Source: Elusimicrobiota bacterium (GTDB lineage: Bacteria > Elusimicrobiota > Elusimicrobia > UBA1565 > UBA9628). From it: 64,000 bases of DNA. The notes under the pieces are model-generated. The model was not told the origin of the DNA. It ran no database searches and saw only the letters and a list, made by a program, of their open reading frames with translations. Every line of letters begins with the position of its first letter. Position 1 is the stretch's first letter. Where the stretch lies: assembly GCA_016194705.1 (NCBI GenBank), contig JACQAZ010000021.1, positions 62,001 through 126,000 on the forward strand, read 5' to 3'. This document shows, one piece after another, positions 20,323 to 29,320 of this stretch. The position numbers and the translations under genes are program-made.

Positions 20323-22135
20323 CTTAATCCTTCTGCTGCTCTTCTCTCAGGGGCTTCGCTCTCAAGCGCGGGCGGCCGAAACCGACCCGCAGAGGGCGCG
20401 CCTCCTCGTCGAGCTGCTCATCGAGAGCCGCCGCTACGGCGAGGCGGAAACCTTCCTGCGCGATCGCCGCAAGCGCCGCCCCAAGGAGCCCCTGTGGGTG
20501 CGGCTGCAGGCGGAGCTCGACTCGGCGCGCGACCGGCCGCTCGAGGCGGCGCGGCGCTACCGCGAGCTCATCGCGCTCGAGGGGTCTCGGCCCGAGACTC
20601 TCAAGCGGCTCGGCCAGGAATCCCTGTACGGCGGCGAGCTGGCGGCGGCCAAGGACGCCCTGCTGCGCGCTCGCGAGGGCCTGCCGGGAGATCCCGAGAT
20701 CCCGTACGAGCTCTGCCAGACCGCTTTCGAGTCCGGCGACGCCGAGGAAGGAAGACGCTGGGCTCATGAGACCCTCAACGAATTGGGCCTGGCCAAGGGC
20801 GGCGAGGCCGAGCGGTTGAGGCTCCGGATGGAAGCCCGCCTGGGTTGGAGCCAGTTCATCGGCTGGCGCTACCGCAAGCTCGCCAAAAAACGCCCCGGAG
20901 ACGAGCAGTTGCTCGTCGACTGGCTCGACGGTCTGCTCGAGAACTCTTTGACCAAGGAGATGGAAGAGCCGCTCAAACTGCTCTCCGAGCGCTTCCCAAA
21001 CAAGCGCAAGGCCTGCGACCGGTACCGCTACGAGATGGCCCTCAAGGCCGGAGACTGGCGCAAGATCATGGCCGCCTTGGAGGCCTCGACGCGCCGGGGA
21101 CCGGCGGCGCCCGATCCGGGGCGGCTGCGCATCGCCATGGCCTTGATGATCCCCTTCCACCCGTCGCTGTCCAAGCCCGACGACGAGCGCGAGATGCTCA
21201 TGGAGCTGCGCCACGGGCACGACAGCCAAGTCGGGGGGACCTTCCGCTATTACCGCCTGCCGAGCGAGACGAGCTACGAGTCCGGGCTGACCTACGCGGC
21301 GCATCTGAGCCTGCACACGCGGCTCGAGGCCGAGGCCGTGGCGGGCGATTACCGCGTGCCGGGACGCTCCTTCCACGGCACGGCGCAGATCGGCCAGGCC
21401 AAGCTCTCTTACGATCCCAGCCCGTCGCTGCGCGCGGGTCTCTGGGGCGGGTTCTCGGCCGGCGCGCCCAAGGACTCCCTTTCGCCCGGGGCCTTCGCGG
21501 CTTGGCGGCCCTCCGAGGCGTTCGAGGCGCACGCCTCCTATCGCCACCATCGCTTTTGGAACGAGTTCGCCGAGGCCGTGGCCGCCGGCGCGCTGGCCGA
21601 CGACGCGCAGGCGACCTTCTCGGCCGCGCCCTGGAAGCATGTTTACCTGGGCGGAAACTATCAGTATAATCATTACCGGACCAAGGGAGGCCTCGTGGCG
21701 CGCAGGACCGAGGCGGCTCCCGAGGGGGGCTTCGTGATTCTGGAGAGGCCCCGCTTGACGATGGGCTACCAGTTCGTCATGGAGGACGCCGATGGAGAGG
21801 ACGCCTTCTTCAATGAGGTCCCGCTGCTGCGGCGCGCTCGGACGCATTTCATGGCGCTCAATTTCAGCCACTGGCTGGTGCCGGGGGCGCTCAGGGCGGA
21901 GGCGTATTTTCTCAACGGCCAGGACTCGGGGCGGGGTTTCCGATTCGAGCGCCTCGACCTGACCGAGAGCGGAGCCTCGGTGCATTGGGATTTCCGTCCC
22001 GGATTCGGGGCCCACTTGGCCTACGAGTTCGGCAAGGAGGCCCCGACCGGCTTCCTCGGACAAAGCCACACCGTGCGTTTGATCCTGGAGGCGCGCTGGA
22101 AAGGATATGTCGAAAAAAATTCTCCTGATCGATGA
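20309..22135 (+). CDS. pelB2: PelB C-terminal equivalent: TPR plus outer-membrane beta-barrel
   Basis: 608 aa with a signal peptide (MRRASLILLLLFSQGLRSQARA). Residues about 30-280 are TPR-like; from about 300 the sequence alternates aromatic and polar residues in short strands (e.g. GGTFRYYRLPSETSYES, YLGGNYQYNHYRTK, TMGYQFVMEDADG, AHLAYEFGKEAPTGF), as in a porin-like barrel, ending RLILEARWKGYVEKNSPDR. This is the outer-membrane export pore for Pel. The ATG lies 14 bases inside the preceding gene, and its end overlaps the receiver gene by 29 bases. Together the two pelB genes roughly match the length of a full PelB. Confidence 0.78.
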   Translation: MRRASLILLLLFSQGLRSQARAAETDPQRARLLVELLIESRRYGEAETFLRDRRKRRPKEPLWVRLQAELDSARDRPLEAARRYRELIALEGSRPETLKRLGQESLYGGELAAAKDALLRAREGLPGDPEIPYELCQTAFESGDAEEGRRWAHETLNELGLAKGGEAERLRLRMEARLGWSQFIGWRYRKLAKKRPGDEQLLVDWLDGLLENSLTKEMEEPLKLLSERFPNKRKACDRYRYEMALKAGDWRKIMAALEASTRRGPAAPDPGRLRIAMALMIPFHPSLSKPDDEREMLMELRHGHDSQVGGTFRYYRLPSETSYESGLTYAAHLSLHTRLEAEAVAGDYRVPGRSFHGTAQIGQAKLSYDPSPSLRAGLWGGFSAGAPKDSLSPGAFAAWRPSEAFEAHASYRHHRFWNEFAEAVAAGALADDAQATFSAAPWKHVYLGGNYQYNHYRTKGGLVARRTEAAPEGGFVILERPRLTMGYQFVMEDADGEDAFFNEVPLLRRARTHFMALNFSHWLVPGALRAEAYFLNGQDSGRGFRFERLDLTESGASVHWDFRPGFGAHLAYEFGKEAPTGFLGQSHTVRLILEARWKGYVEKNSPDR

Positions 22136-22475
22136 CGAGATGGGCGTGACGGAGCTGGCCGGGGCCATCCTCAAGATGGGGGGCTTCGCCGTCGAGGCGG
22201 CCAACAAGTCCGTCGACGCCCTCAAGCGCCTGGAGACCGAGCGCTACGACGCCGTCATCATGGACCTCATGATGCCGACCGTCGAGGGCATGGGCCTGGT
22301 CGAGAAGATCCGCGGCCTGCCGAGCTGCGCGCAGACCTTCCTGTTCGTCATGTCGGCCAAGAAGCTCAGCGCCGAGGAGCGCAAGTTCCTCGTCGACAGC
22401 CGCATCCATTTCATCCCCAAACCCTTCTCCCCGGCCCAGCTCGTTTCCCAGTTGAGCGAAAAGCTGAGCAAATGA
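22107..22475 (+). CDS. Stand-alone receiver-domain response regulator in the pel operon
   Basis: 122 aa, a single REC domain with no output domain. The acidic pocket is in KILLIDDEMGV, the phospho-acceptor is Asp at about residue 53 in VIMDLMMPTVEG, and the conserved Lys is in HFIPKPFSP. It resembles CheY/Spo0F-type signal carriers. It overlaps pelB2 by 29 bases and pelD by 4 bases, so it is made with the Pel machinery. No histidine kinase is encoded nearby. It could control PelD or another inner-membrane Pel protein through phosphorylation; that is inference from position only. Confidence 0.85.
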   Translation: MSKKILLIDDEMGVTELAGAILKMGGFAVEAANKSVDALKRLETERYDAVIMDLMMPTVEGMGLVEKIRGLPSCAQTFLFVMSAKKLSAEERKFLVDSRIHFIPKPFSPAQLVSQLSEKLSK

Positions 22476-23827
22476 CCGGCCGCAAGACCTGGCTCTACGA
22501 GGTCCCGGTCTACTCGCTGCTGGTGCTCGCCGCCGAGCGCTCCCTGTCGGGCGCCCATCCCGACATCTCGGCCGGCGCCTGGGCCTACTGGCTCGGGGTC
22601 CTTCTGTTCTCCCTGCGCTACGGCGCGGCCGCGGGCTCCTTCGCCGGCTTGAGCGCGGCGGCCTTCTATCTCGGAGGCCTGTGGTCCGCCGGAGAACGCT
22701 ACCGCTTCGAGGACGTCGACTTCTACGCGCTGCCGGTGCTCTTCATGGTCGTAGGCGCCGCGGTCGGCGCGGTGATCGACCGGTACCTGGTCTCGGCGCG
22801 ACGGCTCGAGAGCCGCGTGGTCGAGCTCAAGGAGCGGGCCGCGGCCCTGCAAGGCGAGATCGACATCCTACAGAAGACCAACCGCGCCGTCACGCAGCAG
22901 GTCGTCTCGCAGATGTCCTCTCTGGTGACGCTTTATCAGGGTTCTCTCGAACTCGGCAAACTCGACCGCGAGGCTTTGCTCGCCGGCATCCTCTCCTTCT
23001 TCTCGGAGGCCCTGCAGGCCGGCAAGGCCGCGCTCTACCTCAAAGACGGCGACCTCTGGCGGCTCCACGCGGCGAAGGGCTGGAAGGAGGGCGAATCGTA
23101 CCCCCGAGTGCTGGACCACACGCAGGGCCTCGTCGGCAGGGCCGGCTCGGAGGGACGGGTGGTCAGCCTCAAAGATTGGTTCGGGGCGGATTTTGCCAAG
23201 GCCTGGGAAGGCCGGGCCTCGGTCGACGCGGTCATGGCCGGCCCTTTGCGGCGGGGTGCTGGCGAGGTGATTGGCGTCTTCAGCGTGCAGGATCTGCCCT
23301 TTCTGGCTTTCAACAGCGCCAACCTCAATCTGATGATGCTTCTGCTCGATTGGGCCGGCCAGGCCATCGAGAAGTCCTTCTATTTCGAGGAGCTGCGCTC
23401 GAAGTCCATCATGGACGAGGTCCTCAACGTTTACAATCAGAAGTATTTCGAGGACCGCTCCGAGCAGGAGTTCTCGCGGAGCAAGACCTACGCCCTGCCT
23501 TTCTCGATGCTTCTCGTCGGAGTCCCCTCGGCCAAAGACCTCCCGGTGGACCGCCAGGTCAATCTCTACCGGGCCCTGGGACGGCTGCTGACCGAAAAGG
23601 CGCGGACCATCGACATCGTGACCAAGTTCCGCGAGGATGGGATTCCCTTCGCGGTGCTGATGATGACGGCCACCATCGAGCAGGCCAGCGAGCTCAGGTT
23701 CGAGGTCCTGCGCGCCTACGATCATCTCGGTCTGGACCAGGAACTCAGGATCGGGATCGGGACCTACGCCCCGGAGATGGACGGCAAGGAGAGGATGGTT
23801 GACCAGGCCAAGCGCGAGATCGCCTGA
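22472..23827 (+). CDS. pelD: PelD, c-di-GMP receptor with GAF and degenerate GGDEF domains
   Basis: 451 aa. About four membrane spans in the first 105 residues, a coiled coil (SRVVELKERAAALQGEID), a GAF domain at about 150-310, and a GGDEF-like domain at about 320-450. The active-site position reads REDGIPFAVLM instead of GGDEF, so no cyclase activity is expected. The inhibitory-site motif RxxD is kept as Arg378-Thr-Ile-Asp381, which in Pseudomonas PelD is the c-di-GMP binding site that turns on Pel export. The ATG is in an ATGA overlap with the receiver gene. Regulation of polymer synthesis by c-di-GMP is therefore likely. Confidence 0.88.
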   Translation: MTGRKTWLYEVPVYSLLVLAAERSLSGAHPDISAGAWAYWLGVLLFSLRYGAAAGSFAGLSAAAFYLGGLWSAGERYRFEDVDFYALPVLFMVVGAAVGAVIDRYLVSARRLESRVVELKERAAALQGEIDILQKTNRAVTQQVVSQMSSLVTLYQGSLELGKLDREALLAGILSFFSEALQAGKAALYLKDGDLWRLHAAKGWKEGESYPRVLDHTQGLVGRAGSEGRVVSLKDWFGADFAKAWEGRASVDAVMAGPLRRGAGEVIGVFSVQDLPFLAFNSANLNLMMLLLDWAGQAIEKSFYFEELRSKSIMDEVLNVYNQKYFEDRSEQEFSRSKTYALPFSMLLVGVPSAKDLPVDRQVNLYRALGRLLTEKARTIDIVTKFREDGIPFAVLMMTATIEQASELRFEVLRAYDHLGLDQELRIGIGTYAPEMDGKERMVDQAKREIA

Positions 23828-24848
23828 AGCGCGGTTCCCCGCGCTGTGGGCCGCGGCGGGAGCCTTGGAGTTTCCGATCGGCTGTCTCGTGCTGGGGCTA
23901 AAATCTCCCGTCCCGCTCGCCGGCGCCGCGCTGCTGCATCTGGCGGCGGCCGGACTGATGTTCGTCGCGCCCCCCGGGGGAGAGGGCAGGCTCGACTCGG
24001 GCCGTCATTGGGCGCAAGCAGCGGGGCTTTGGACCCTCTGCCTTCCGGGCGTGGGCTGGGTATTGATCTGCGCTCTGAAGCTTGCCAATCCCACGGCCGG
24101 GGGTGCCTCCAGCCCGCACGTATTCGAGGAGGAGGACCAGGAGGAGGACGAGGAAGCTTTCGTCCCGGTCGCGACGGAGGAGGAGACCAGCCGCCGCCTC
24201 ATGGCGGCGGTCGACGTGGTGCCGGCCGCGGACATCCTCGTGGGACCCGACCCCGCTCTCAAGCGCGGCGCCATCGAGACCCTGGCGCGCATCAGGACTC
24301 CGGAAGCCATCCGCTGGCTCCTGCAATCGAGGCGCGATCCGAACCCGGAAGTCCGCTTCTACGCGACCTCGGCGCTGACCAATCTCAAGTCCGAGTACGA
24401 ACAGCGCATACGGGCGGCCGAGCTGGAGATCTTCGAGAAGCCCACCGAGCCCGCGCCGCAGCTCGTCTATTGCCGGATCGACTACGAGTTCGCCATGTCG
24501 GGTCTCGTGGAGGGGAGCACGCGCGAGCTGATCTTGGGGAAGTGCCGGTCTTGGCTCAAGGACCTCTCCGAGCGGGACGACTCGGCCCTGCGCCTGCACT
24601 ACCTCGTCGAGAAGGAGCTCGACCCGCCCAAAGCCTTGGCGATGCTATCCACGCTCATCGCCCGGCTTCCGGAGGAGGGCTTGCGCTGGCGCAAGGAGGC
24701 GGCGGCTCTCTTGTTCACCCTCGGCCGCTACGCCGAGGTCGCGCAGAGGATGAAGTCCCTGGGGCCCGGTCTGCTGGCGGAGGCCGACGGGCCCCTGACT
24801 CCCGAGGGCGAGCAGTGGAAGTCCGCGGTCCTTTGGTGGACCTCATGA
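23799..24848 (+). CDS. pelE: PelE-like inner-membrane protein
   Basis: 349 aa. Two or three membrane spans lie in the first 100 residues (LEFPIGCLVLGL, LLHLAAAGLMFVA, LCLPGVGWVLICALKL), then an acidic linker (FEEEDQEEDEEAF) and a helical repeat region (residues about 150-349). PelE of Pseudomonas has the same plan of two N-terminal spans followed by TPR and links PelD to PelG. The start is TTG 23799, set just behind an AAGGAGAGG ribosome site inside pelD; no ATG or GTG in frame is near. The segment DPALKRGAIETLARIRTPEA looks HEAT-like, as in the next gene. Confidence 0.75.
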   Translation: MTRPSARSPEARFPALWAAAGALEFPIGCLVLGLKSPVPLAGAALLHLAAAGLMFVAPPGGEGRLDSGRHWAQAAGLWTLCLPGVGWVLICALKLANPTAGGASSPHVFEEEDQEEDEEAFVPVATEEETSRRLMAAVDVVPAADILVGPDPALKRGAIETLARIRTPEAIRWLLQSRRDPNPEVRFYATSALTNLKSEYEQRIRAAELEIFEKPTEPAPQLVYCRIDYEFAMSGLVEGSTRELILGKCRSWLKDLSERDDSALRLHYLVEKELDPPKALAMLSTLIARLPEEGLRWRKEAAALLFTLGRYAEVAQRMKSLGPGLLAEADGPLTPEGEQWKSAVLWWTS

Positions 24849-26806
24849 CCCTGCGCGTCGAGGCGGAGAGGCGCTTCAAATCGGAGGGCGAGCTCGAGCG
24901 CTACGAGCTCTTCCTGCAGCTTTATGCTTCGAAAGATCCGGGCGAGCGACAGGCTTTGCGCGAGATCCTCTCGGGCGATGACCCGCTGCTCAAGATCCTG
25001 ATCCTCCAATATCTCGAGGACCTGCCCGAGGCCCACGCCCTGCGCCTGGCCCTGCCGTGCCTCGAGGACCAAAACCCCGTGGTGCGCCAATCGGCGGCCC
25101 GAGCCTACCAGCGCAATCATTGCTCGGGCAAGCACCGGCTGCTGCGGCCCTACTTGCGCAGCAAGAATTCCCGCGCGGCGCGGTTCGCCGTGCGGACCTT
25201 GGGGCGCGCGGGAGACGCCGACATACTGCCGTTGATCCTCACCGAGCTTCCCTCGGCTCCCGAGGACTTGCGCGACGAGATGCTCGGAGCCCTGCGCTTC
25301 CTGCCCGACGCGCGGTCCGTCCCCGTCCTGCGCGCCTTCACGTCTCATGCGAGCGACGAGACCCGCTACCGGGCCCTGCGCGCCGTCTCCGAGATCGTCA
25401 ACCAAGGCGCCGTGCTGCCGGCCCAGCTCTTCCTCGACCGGATGAACGACGCCTCCGACCGGGTGCGCCGGCTCGCGCTCGACATGCTCCAGCACTATCC
25501 CTCCCGGGACATCGCCGCGATCTTTCTCAAGCAGGCCTTGAGCGCCGACGAGCCTCTCGAGTCCCGACAGCGCGCGATCTCGGCCGTGGCCTCCTTCCCG
25601 CATCCCGATTGGGTGGAACCCTTGGTGCGCTTGATGACGTCTTCGGGGTCCAGCGCCCTGCGCCTGCGCAGCGAGATCGCCTTGAAGCGCTTCCCGGCCG
25701 CGATGCTCAAACGCGGCTTGCTGCCCCTCCTGAAGCACCCCGAATCCAGCGTGCGGCAGCAGGCCATGCTGATAATGGCCAACGCCCTGGGCGCAGACCC
25801 GGCCGTGCGCGAGAAGCTCTTCGAGCTGTGGTCGGGGGCCTCCGACGAGCAAGCCAAGCTCTCCATGATGGAAGTGCTCGGCGAACTCGGCGGAGAAGCC
25901 GTCCCGAAGCTTCTGGAGGCCCTCGAGAGTTCTCCATTGTTGGCTTACGCTTCCGTCGGGACGCTCAACCGTCTTTGGAGCGCCGCCACGGCGCCGAGGA
26001 TTCTCGCCATCCTCAAGAACCCGAAGGTCCCCGATTACGTCAAGCAGGCCCTGCTGAGCGCGCTGATCAAGCGGCCGCCCGACGAGAGCATCAGGGCCGA
26101 GCTGCGGCTGTGGCTGATCGCCGCGCTCTCCGACGAGGTCATCAACATCCGCTACCTGTCGGCGCAGGTGCTGGCCTGGTATCCCATCGAGGCGAAGCTC
26201 GAGCCTCTTCTCGACCTGCTCGCGCACGAGACGGCTCCGGAGACCGTCGAAGTCGTCTTGCGCCAGCTCCTGAAGGGGCTCGGCCTCGATCCGCGGCCGC
26301 TGCTGCTGGCCTATCGGGCTCACCCGAAGCGCGAGACCCTGACGGACCACCTCGTCGCCGTGCTGACGGCGCAGAGCTGGGATGAGGCGTTCGTCTTCGA
26401 GGTCTTCCATCAGCTCTCTCTAGCGCCCGCGAGCGTGCTGGCCGACCGGCCGGAAGCCTTCTTCAAGGTCTGCCTCCATATGATGGAGATCGGCCGCGTC
26501 GAGCTGGAGAAGATCTGGCTGTTCCTGTTCTCGGAGGAGCTGCGCCTGCTGTTCCTCGGCCTGCTCAAACGGGCCCTCGAAGACCCCGAGCGTCATTTCC
26601 CCGAGCTGCCCCTTGAGTTCCTCGCCCTTCATCTGGCTCACGCTTCCGAGGGCGCGCGGAGCCTATTTTACGAGCTCGTGGCGCTCGACGCAAGATCCGA
26701 GGGCGTGGCGCTTCTCGCCGCGGCATTGCTCAAGGAGACCGACGCCGCGACCCTGCGCGCGGGCCGGGAATCGCTGCGCCGGCTGGTCGCGGGAGCGTCG
26801 GCATGA
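24845..26806 (+). CDS. HEAT-repeat protein of the pel operon
   Basis: 653 aa, entirely alpha-helical repeats of HEAT type, e.g. EDQNPVVRQSAARAYQ, SRAARFAVRTLGRAGD, DETRYRALRAVSEI and PESSVRQQAMLIMANALG. No signal peptide or membrane span, so it should be cytoplasmic. It starts in an ATGA overlap with pelE and ends in an ATGA overlap with pelF, so it is integral to this operon although it is not a standard pel gene. Its likely job is as a scaffold between PelE/PelD and PelF at the inner membrane. The HEAT-like segment in the PelE product suggests the two proteins share an origin or stack together. Confidence 0.75.
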   Translation: MTLRVEAERRFKSEGELERYELFLQLYASKDPGERQALREILSGDDPLLKILILQYLEDLPEAHALRLALPCLEDQNPVVRQSAARAYQRNHCSGKHRLLRPYLRSKNSRAARFAVRTLGRAGDADILPLILTELPSAPEDLRDEMLGALRFLPDARSVPVLRAFTSHASDETRYRALRAVSEIVNQGAVLPAQLFLDRMNDASDRVRRLALDMLQHYPSRDIAAIFLKQALSADEPLESRQRAISAVASFPHPDWVEPLVRLMTSSGSSALRLRSEIALKRFPAAMLKRGLLPLLKHPESSVRQQAMLIMANALGADPAVREKLFELWSGASDEQAKLSMMEVLGELGGEAVPKLLEALESSPLLAYASVGTLNRLWSAATAPRILAILKNPKVPDYVKQALLSALIKRPPDESIRAELRLWLIAALSDEVINIRYLSAQVLAWYPIEAKLEPLLDLLAHETAPETVEVVLRQLLKGLGLDPRPLLLAYRAHPKRETLTDHLVAVLTAQSWDEAFVFEVFHQLSLAPASVLADRPEAFFKVCLHMMEIGRVELEKIWLFLFSEELRLLFLGLLKRALEDPERHFPELPLEFLALHLAHASEGARSLFYELVALDARSEGVALLAAALLKETDAATLRAGRESLRRLVAGASA

Positions 26807-28275
26807 CGGACGTCTGCCTGATCCTCGAGGGCACCTACCCTTTTGTTTCCGGAGGCGTCTCGACCTGGATCCATCAGCTTTTGACGGCCATGTCGGACTT
26901 GCGCTTTTCCATCCTGCACATCTCTCCCTTCCCCAATCCGCACCGCGAGTACAAGTACCAAGTCCCGCCCAACGTCCTCGACATCCAAGATCTCTACCTG
27001 CACGACTACGACAGGGGGACGGCGCGGTCTGGACGCGCTCACCGGCGCGAGGCCTTCGCGCAGCTGCGCGACCTTCACGGCAAGCTCCTCGAGCGGCGCT
27101 GGGAAGCCTTCACCGAGCTTCTGCCGCTGCTGCGCGACCCCGCGCGCCGGGTGACGCATGCCGACGTGTTCCAGTCGCAGGAGAGCTGGGAGACCTTGAC
27201 GTGGTTCTACGAGCGTTTCGGCGAGGGAGTCTCCTTCCTCGACTTCTTCTGGACCTGGCGCTCGATCTACCTCCCATTGCTTCAAGCCGCCGCGGCGCCG
27301 ATCCCGAAGGCGCGGCTCTACCACACGGTCTCGACGGGATATGCCGGCCTCGTCGCCGCGGTCGCCAAGATCACGCAGGACAAGGCGATGCTATTGACCG
27401 AACATGGGGTCTACACGCACGAGCGCCTGCTCGAGATCTCGCAGGCGACCTGGATCTACTCGCCCCACCAGGACCGCTTTCGGATCCAGCGCGACCTCTC
27501 CTTCTTCAAGAGATTCTGGTTCGGCATGTTCGAGACCTTGGGCGGGATCGCCTACCACAACGCCGACCGCATCATGACCCTCTACGAGGGCAACCGCACC
27601 CGCGAGGTGCTCGCCGGCGCCTCTCCCGAGAAGATCTCGATTGTCCCCAACGGCATCGACGTGGACCTCTACCGCAACATCAAGCCGCACCCGCGAGGCA
27701 AGGGGCGCCGCACGGTGGCCTTCGTCGGCCGCGTCGTGCCCATCAAGGACGTCAAGACCTTCATTCACGCCGCGCGCATCGTGCTCGACAAGGTCCCGGA
27801 GGCCGAGTTCGTGATCCTCGGCCCGACAGACGAGGAGCACGAGTACACCGCCGAGTGCCGCCAGCTGGCCGCGACCTTGGGCTTGGGCGAGAAGCTTCAT
27901 TTCTCGGGCAAGGTCGACATGAAGGACTACTATTCGCGCATCGACGCGGTCGTGCTGACCAGCCTCAGCGAGGCCCAGCCCTACGTGATCCTCGAGGCCA
28001 ACGCGGTGGGCATTCCGGTGGTCGCGACCGACGTCGGCGCGTGCCGGGAGCTGCTGGAGGGGCGCCTGCCGGAGGATCGCAAGGTGGGGCCCAGCGGGTA
28101 CCTGACCCAGGTCGCCCATCCCGAAGAGACCGCCGAAGCCGTCGTGCGCCTGCTGACCGACGAGGAGGCCTGGCGGCGGGCCTCGGAGGCGGGGCGCAAC
28201 CGGACCCTGCGCTTCTACGGCCAGAACGACATGATCGGACAGTACCTCAATCTCTACGAGCAGAACATGCGCTGA
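26803..28275 (+). CDS. pelF: PelF glycosyltransferase (GT4), Pel polymerase
   Basis: 490 aa, the usual PelF length. The PelF-specific N-terminus (DUF3492) reads LILEGTYPFVSGGVSTWIHQ. The C-terminal GT4 half has NGIDVDLYR, FVGRVVPIKDVKTFI and the E-x7-E pair in SEAQPYVILEANAVG. It polymerises Pel from a UDP-sugar in the cytoplasm. It starts in an ATGA overlap with the HEAT gene. Unusually, pelG does not follow directly: an EF-G fragment and a hairpin cluster of about 1.3 kb separate them. Confidence 0.95.
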   Translation: MTDVCLILEGTYPFVSGGVSTWIHQLLTAMSDLRFSILHISPFPNPHREYKYQVPPNVLDIQDLYLHDYDRGTARSGRAHRREAFAQLRDLHGKLLERRWEAFTELLPLLRDPARRVTHADVFQSQESWETLTWFYERFGEGVSFLDFFWTWRSIYLPLLQAAAAPIPKARLYHTVSTGYAGLVAAVAKITQDKAMLLTEHGVYTHERLLEISQATWIYSPHQDRFRIQRDLSFFKRFWFGMFETLGGIAYHNADRIMTLYEGNRTREVLAGASPEKISIVPNGIDVDLYRNIKPHPRGKGRRTVAFVGRVVPIKDVKTFIHAARIVLDKVPEAEFVILGPTDEEHEYTAECRQLAATLGLGEKLHFSGKVDMKDYYSRIDAVVLTSLSEAQPYVILEANAVGIPVVATDVGACRELLEGRLPEDRKVGPSGYLTQVAHPEETAEAVVRLLTDEEAWRRASEAGRNRTLRFYGQNDMIGQYLNLYEQNMR

Positions 28276-28277
28276 CC

Positions 28278-29279
28278 ATGGCCCAAAAAATCCCAGACGC
28301 CGCTATTTTCGTCGTTGTCGAGCCGAAAGCGAGGAAGGACTACGACAAGATGGAGGCCGCCCTTCGGACCATCGCCAGCACGGATCCGACAATTCGGCTT
28401 CGCATCGTTTCTACCGGATTTAAGGTCACCGTATACGGAATGTGCGATGGACAATTGGACATCCTTCTCACGCGTCTGCGGGATGAATTCCGAATCGGAG
28501 TCGTTCCGGGATCTTACCAGGTTGCATACCGGGAAACGATTCGTTCGAAGGTTGTCGAGGAAGGAGCTCCGAGTGCCCACGGCCGTCGTCAACTCTTTTG
28601 CACCATCCAACTTGAGCCGCTTCCGCGAGGTTCCGGTTTTCAGTTCACAAACGAAGATAAGACAGGGCAGATACCCGAGAAGTTTTCCCGCGAGATAGAG
28701 AAAGGCGTAACTCAAGTTCTTTCGAATGCGTCCCTTCCGGGACGATATCCCATGACGGACGTAAAAGCAAGCCTTCTCGGCGGCACGCCTCCTCTAAATG
28801 ACACGCCAGAGGAGGATTTCTGGAGCGCCGGCATAATGGCGGCCATCGCGTGTCGCAACAAATCTAAGCCGATCTTCCTCGAACCCATAATGAGCTATGA
28901 GGTCAGGGTTCCCGAACAGTATATGGGCGACGTTATCGGCGACCTGAACAGCCGACGGGCTCGAATCCTAAATATGGGCGATCGCAAGGGCCTCCGCGAA
29001 CTCGCTGCATTCAAATTTATCCTCTGCCACGTTCCGTTGGCTGAAATCGTTGGCCACTCGCGTACGCTTAGTAAGATTTCGGCGGGTTTGGCGAAGGCCG
29101 TCATCGGGGATTGCCCGGATCATTGGGAGGAGATCAGTCCCGACAAAATCAAAGCGATCACCGATCCGCATGGAACAGACGAGCCGCCAACGGCGTCGGC
29201 GGGACGGCCTGTCCTCCCGATTCGGCCGAAGCCGGGAATTCCAGGAAGGGGGAAACGGATTCCGCCAGCGGATTCCTAA
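28278..29279 (+). CDS. EF-G fragment (domains III-V) lacking the GTPase domain, inserted between pelF and pelG
   Basis: 333 aa, aligning with the C-terminal half of elongation factor G: domain III (IFVVVEPKARKDYDKMEAAL ... DGQLDILLTRLRDEF), domain IV (VAYRETI, LEPLPRGSGFQF, GVTQVLSN), and domain V (PIFLEPIMSYEVRVPEQYM followed by GDVIGDLNSRR). The G domain and domain II are absent, because the ATG lies 2 bases after the pelF stop. The domain IV tip normally reading GRGQYG is SAHGRRQLF. A Pro/Arg-rich tail follows. Two sampled 60-base stretches are 50-53% GC against 78% in a stretch of pelF, so the piece is probably foreign. The open frame over 1 kb argues that it is or was recently expressed. 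Function unknown; a decaying paralogue is the alternative. Confidence 0.75.
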   Translation: MAQKIPDAAIFVVVEPKARKDYDKMEAALRTIASTDPTIRLRIVSTGFKVTVYGMCDGQLDILLTRLRDEFRIGVVPGSYQVAYRETIRSKVVEEGAPSAHGRRQLFCTIQLEPLPRGSGFQFTNEDKTGQIPEKFSREIEKGVTQVLSNASLPGRYPMTDVKASLLGGTPPLNDTPEEDFWSAGIMAAIACRNKSKPIFLEPIMSYEVRVPEQYMGDVIGDLNSRRARILNMGDRKGLRELAAFKFILCHVPLAEIVGHSRTLSKISAGLAKAVIGDCPDHWEEISPDKIKAITDPHGTDEPPTASAGRPVLPIRPKPGIPGRGKRIPPADS

Positions 29280-29320
29280 GAGAAATGCCAATTTCCGGTC
29301 TAACCTTGAAGCCGTGCGCT

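Noticed and set aside
28278..29279. Tetracycline-resistance (TetM-like) ribosome protection gene
   Set aside because: The G domain and domain II are missing and the domain IV loops are not TetM-like; it is an EF-G fragment at most.
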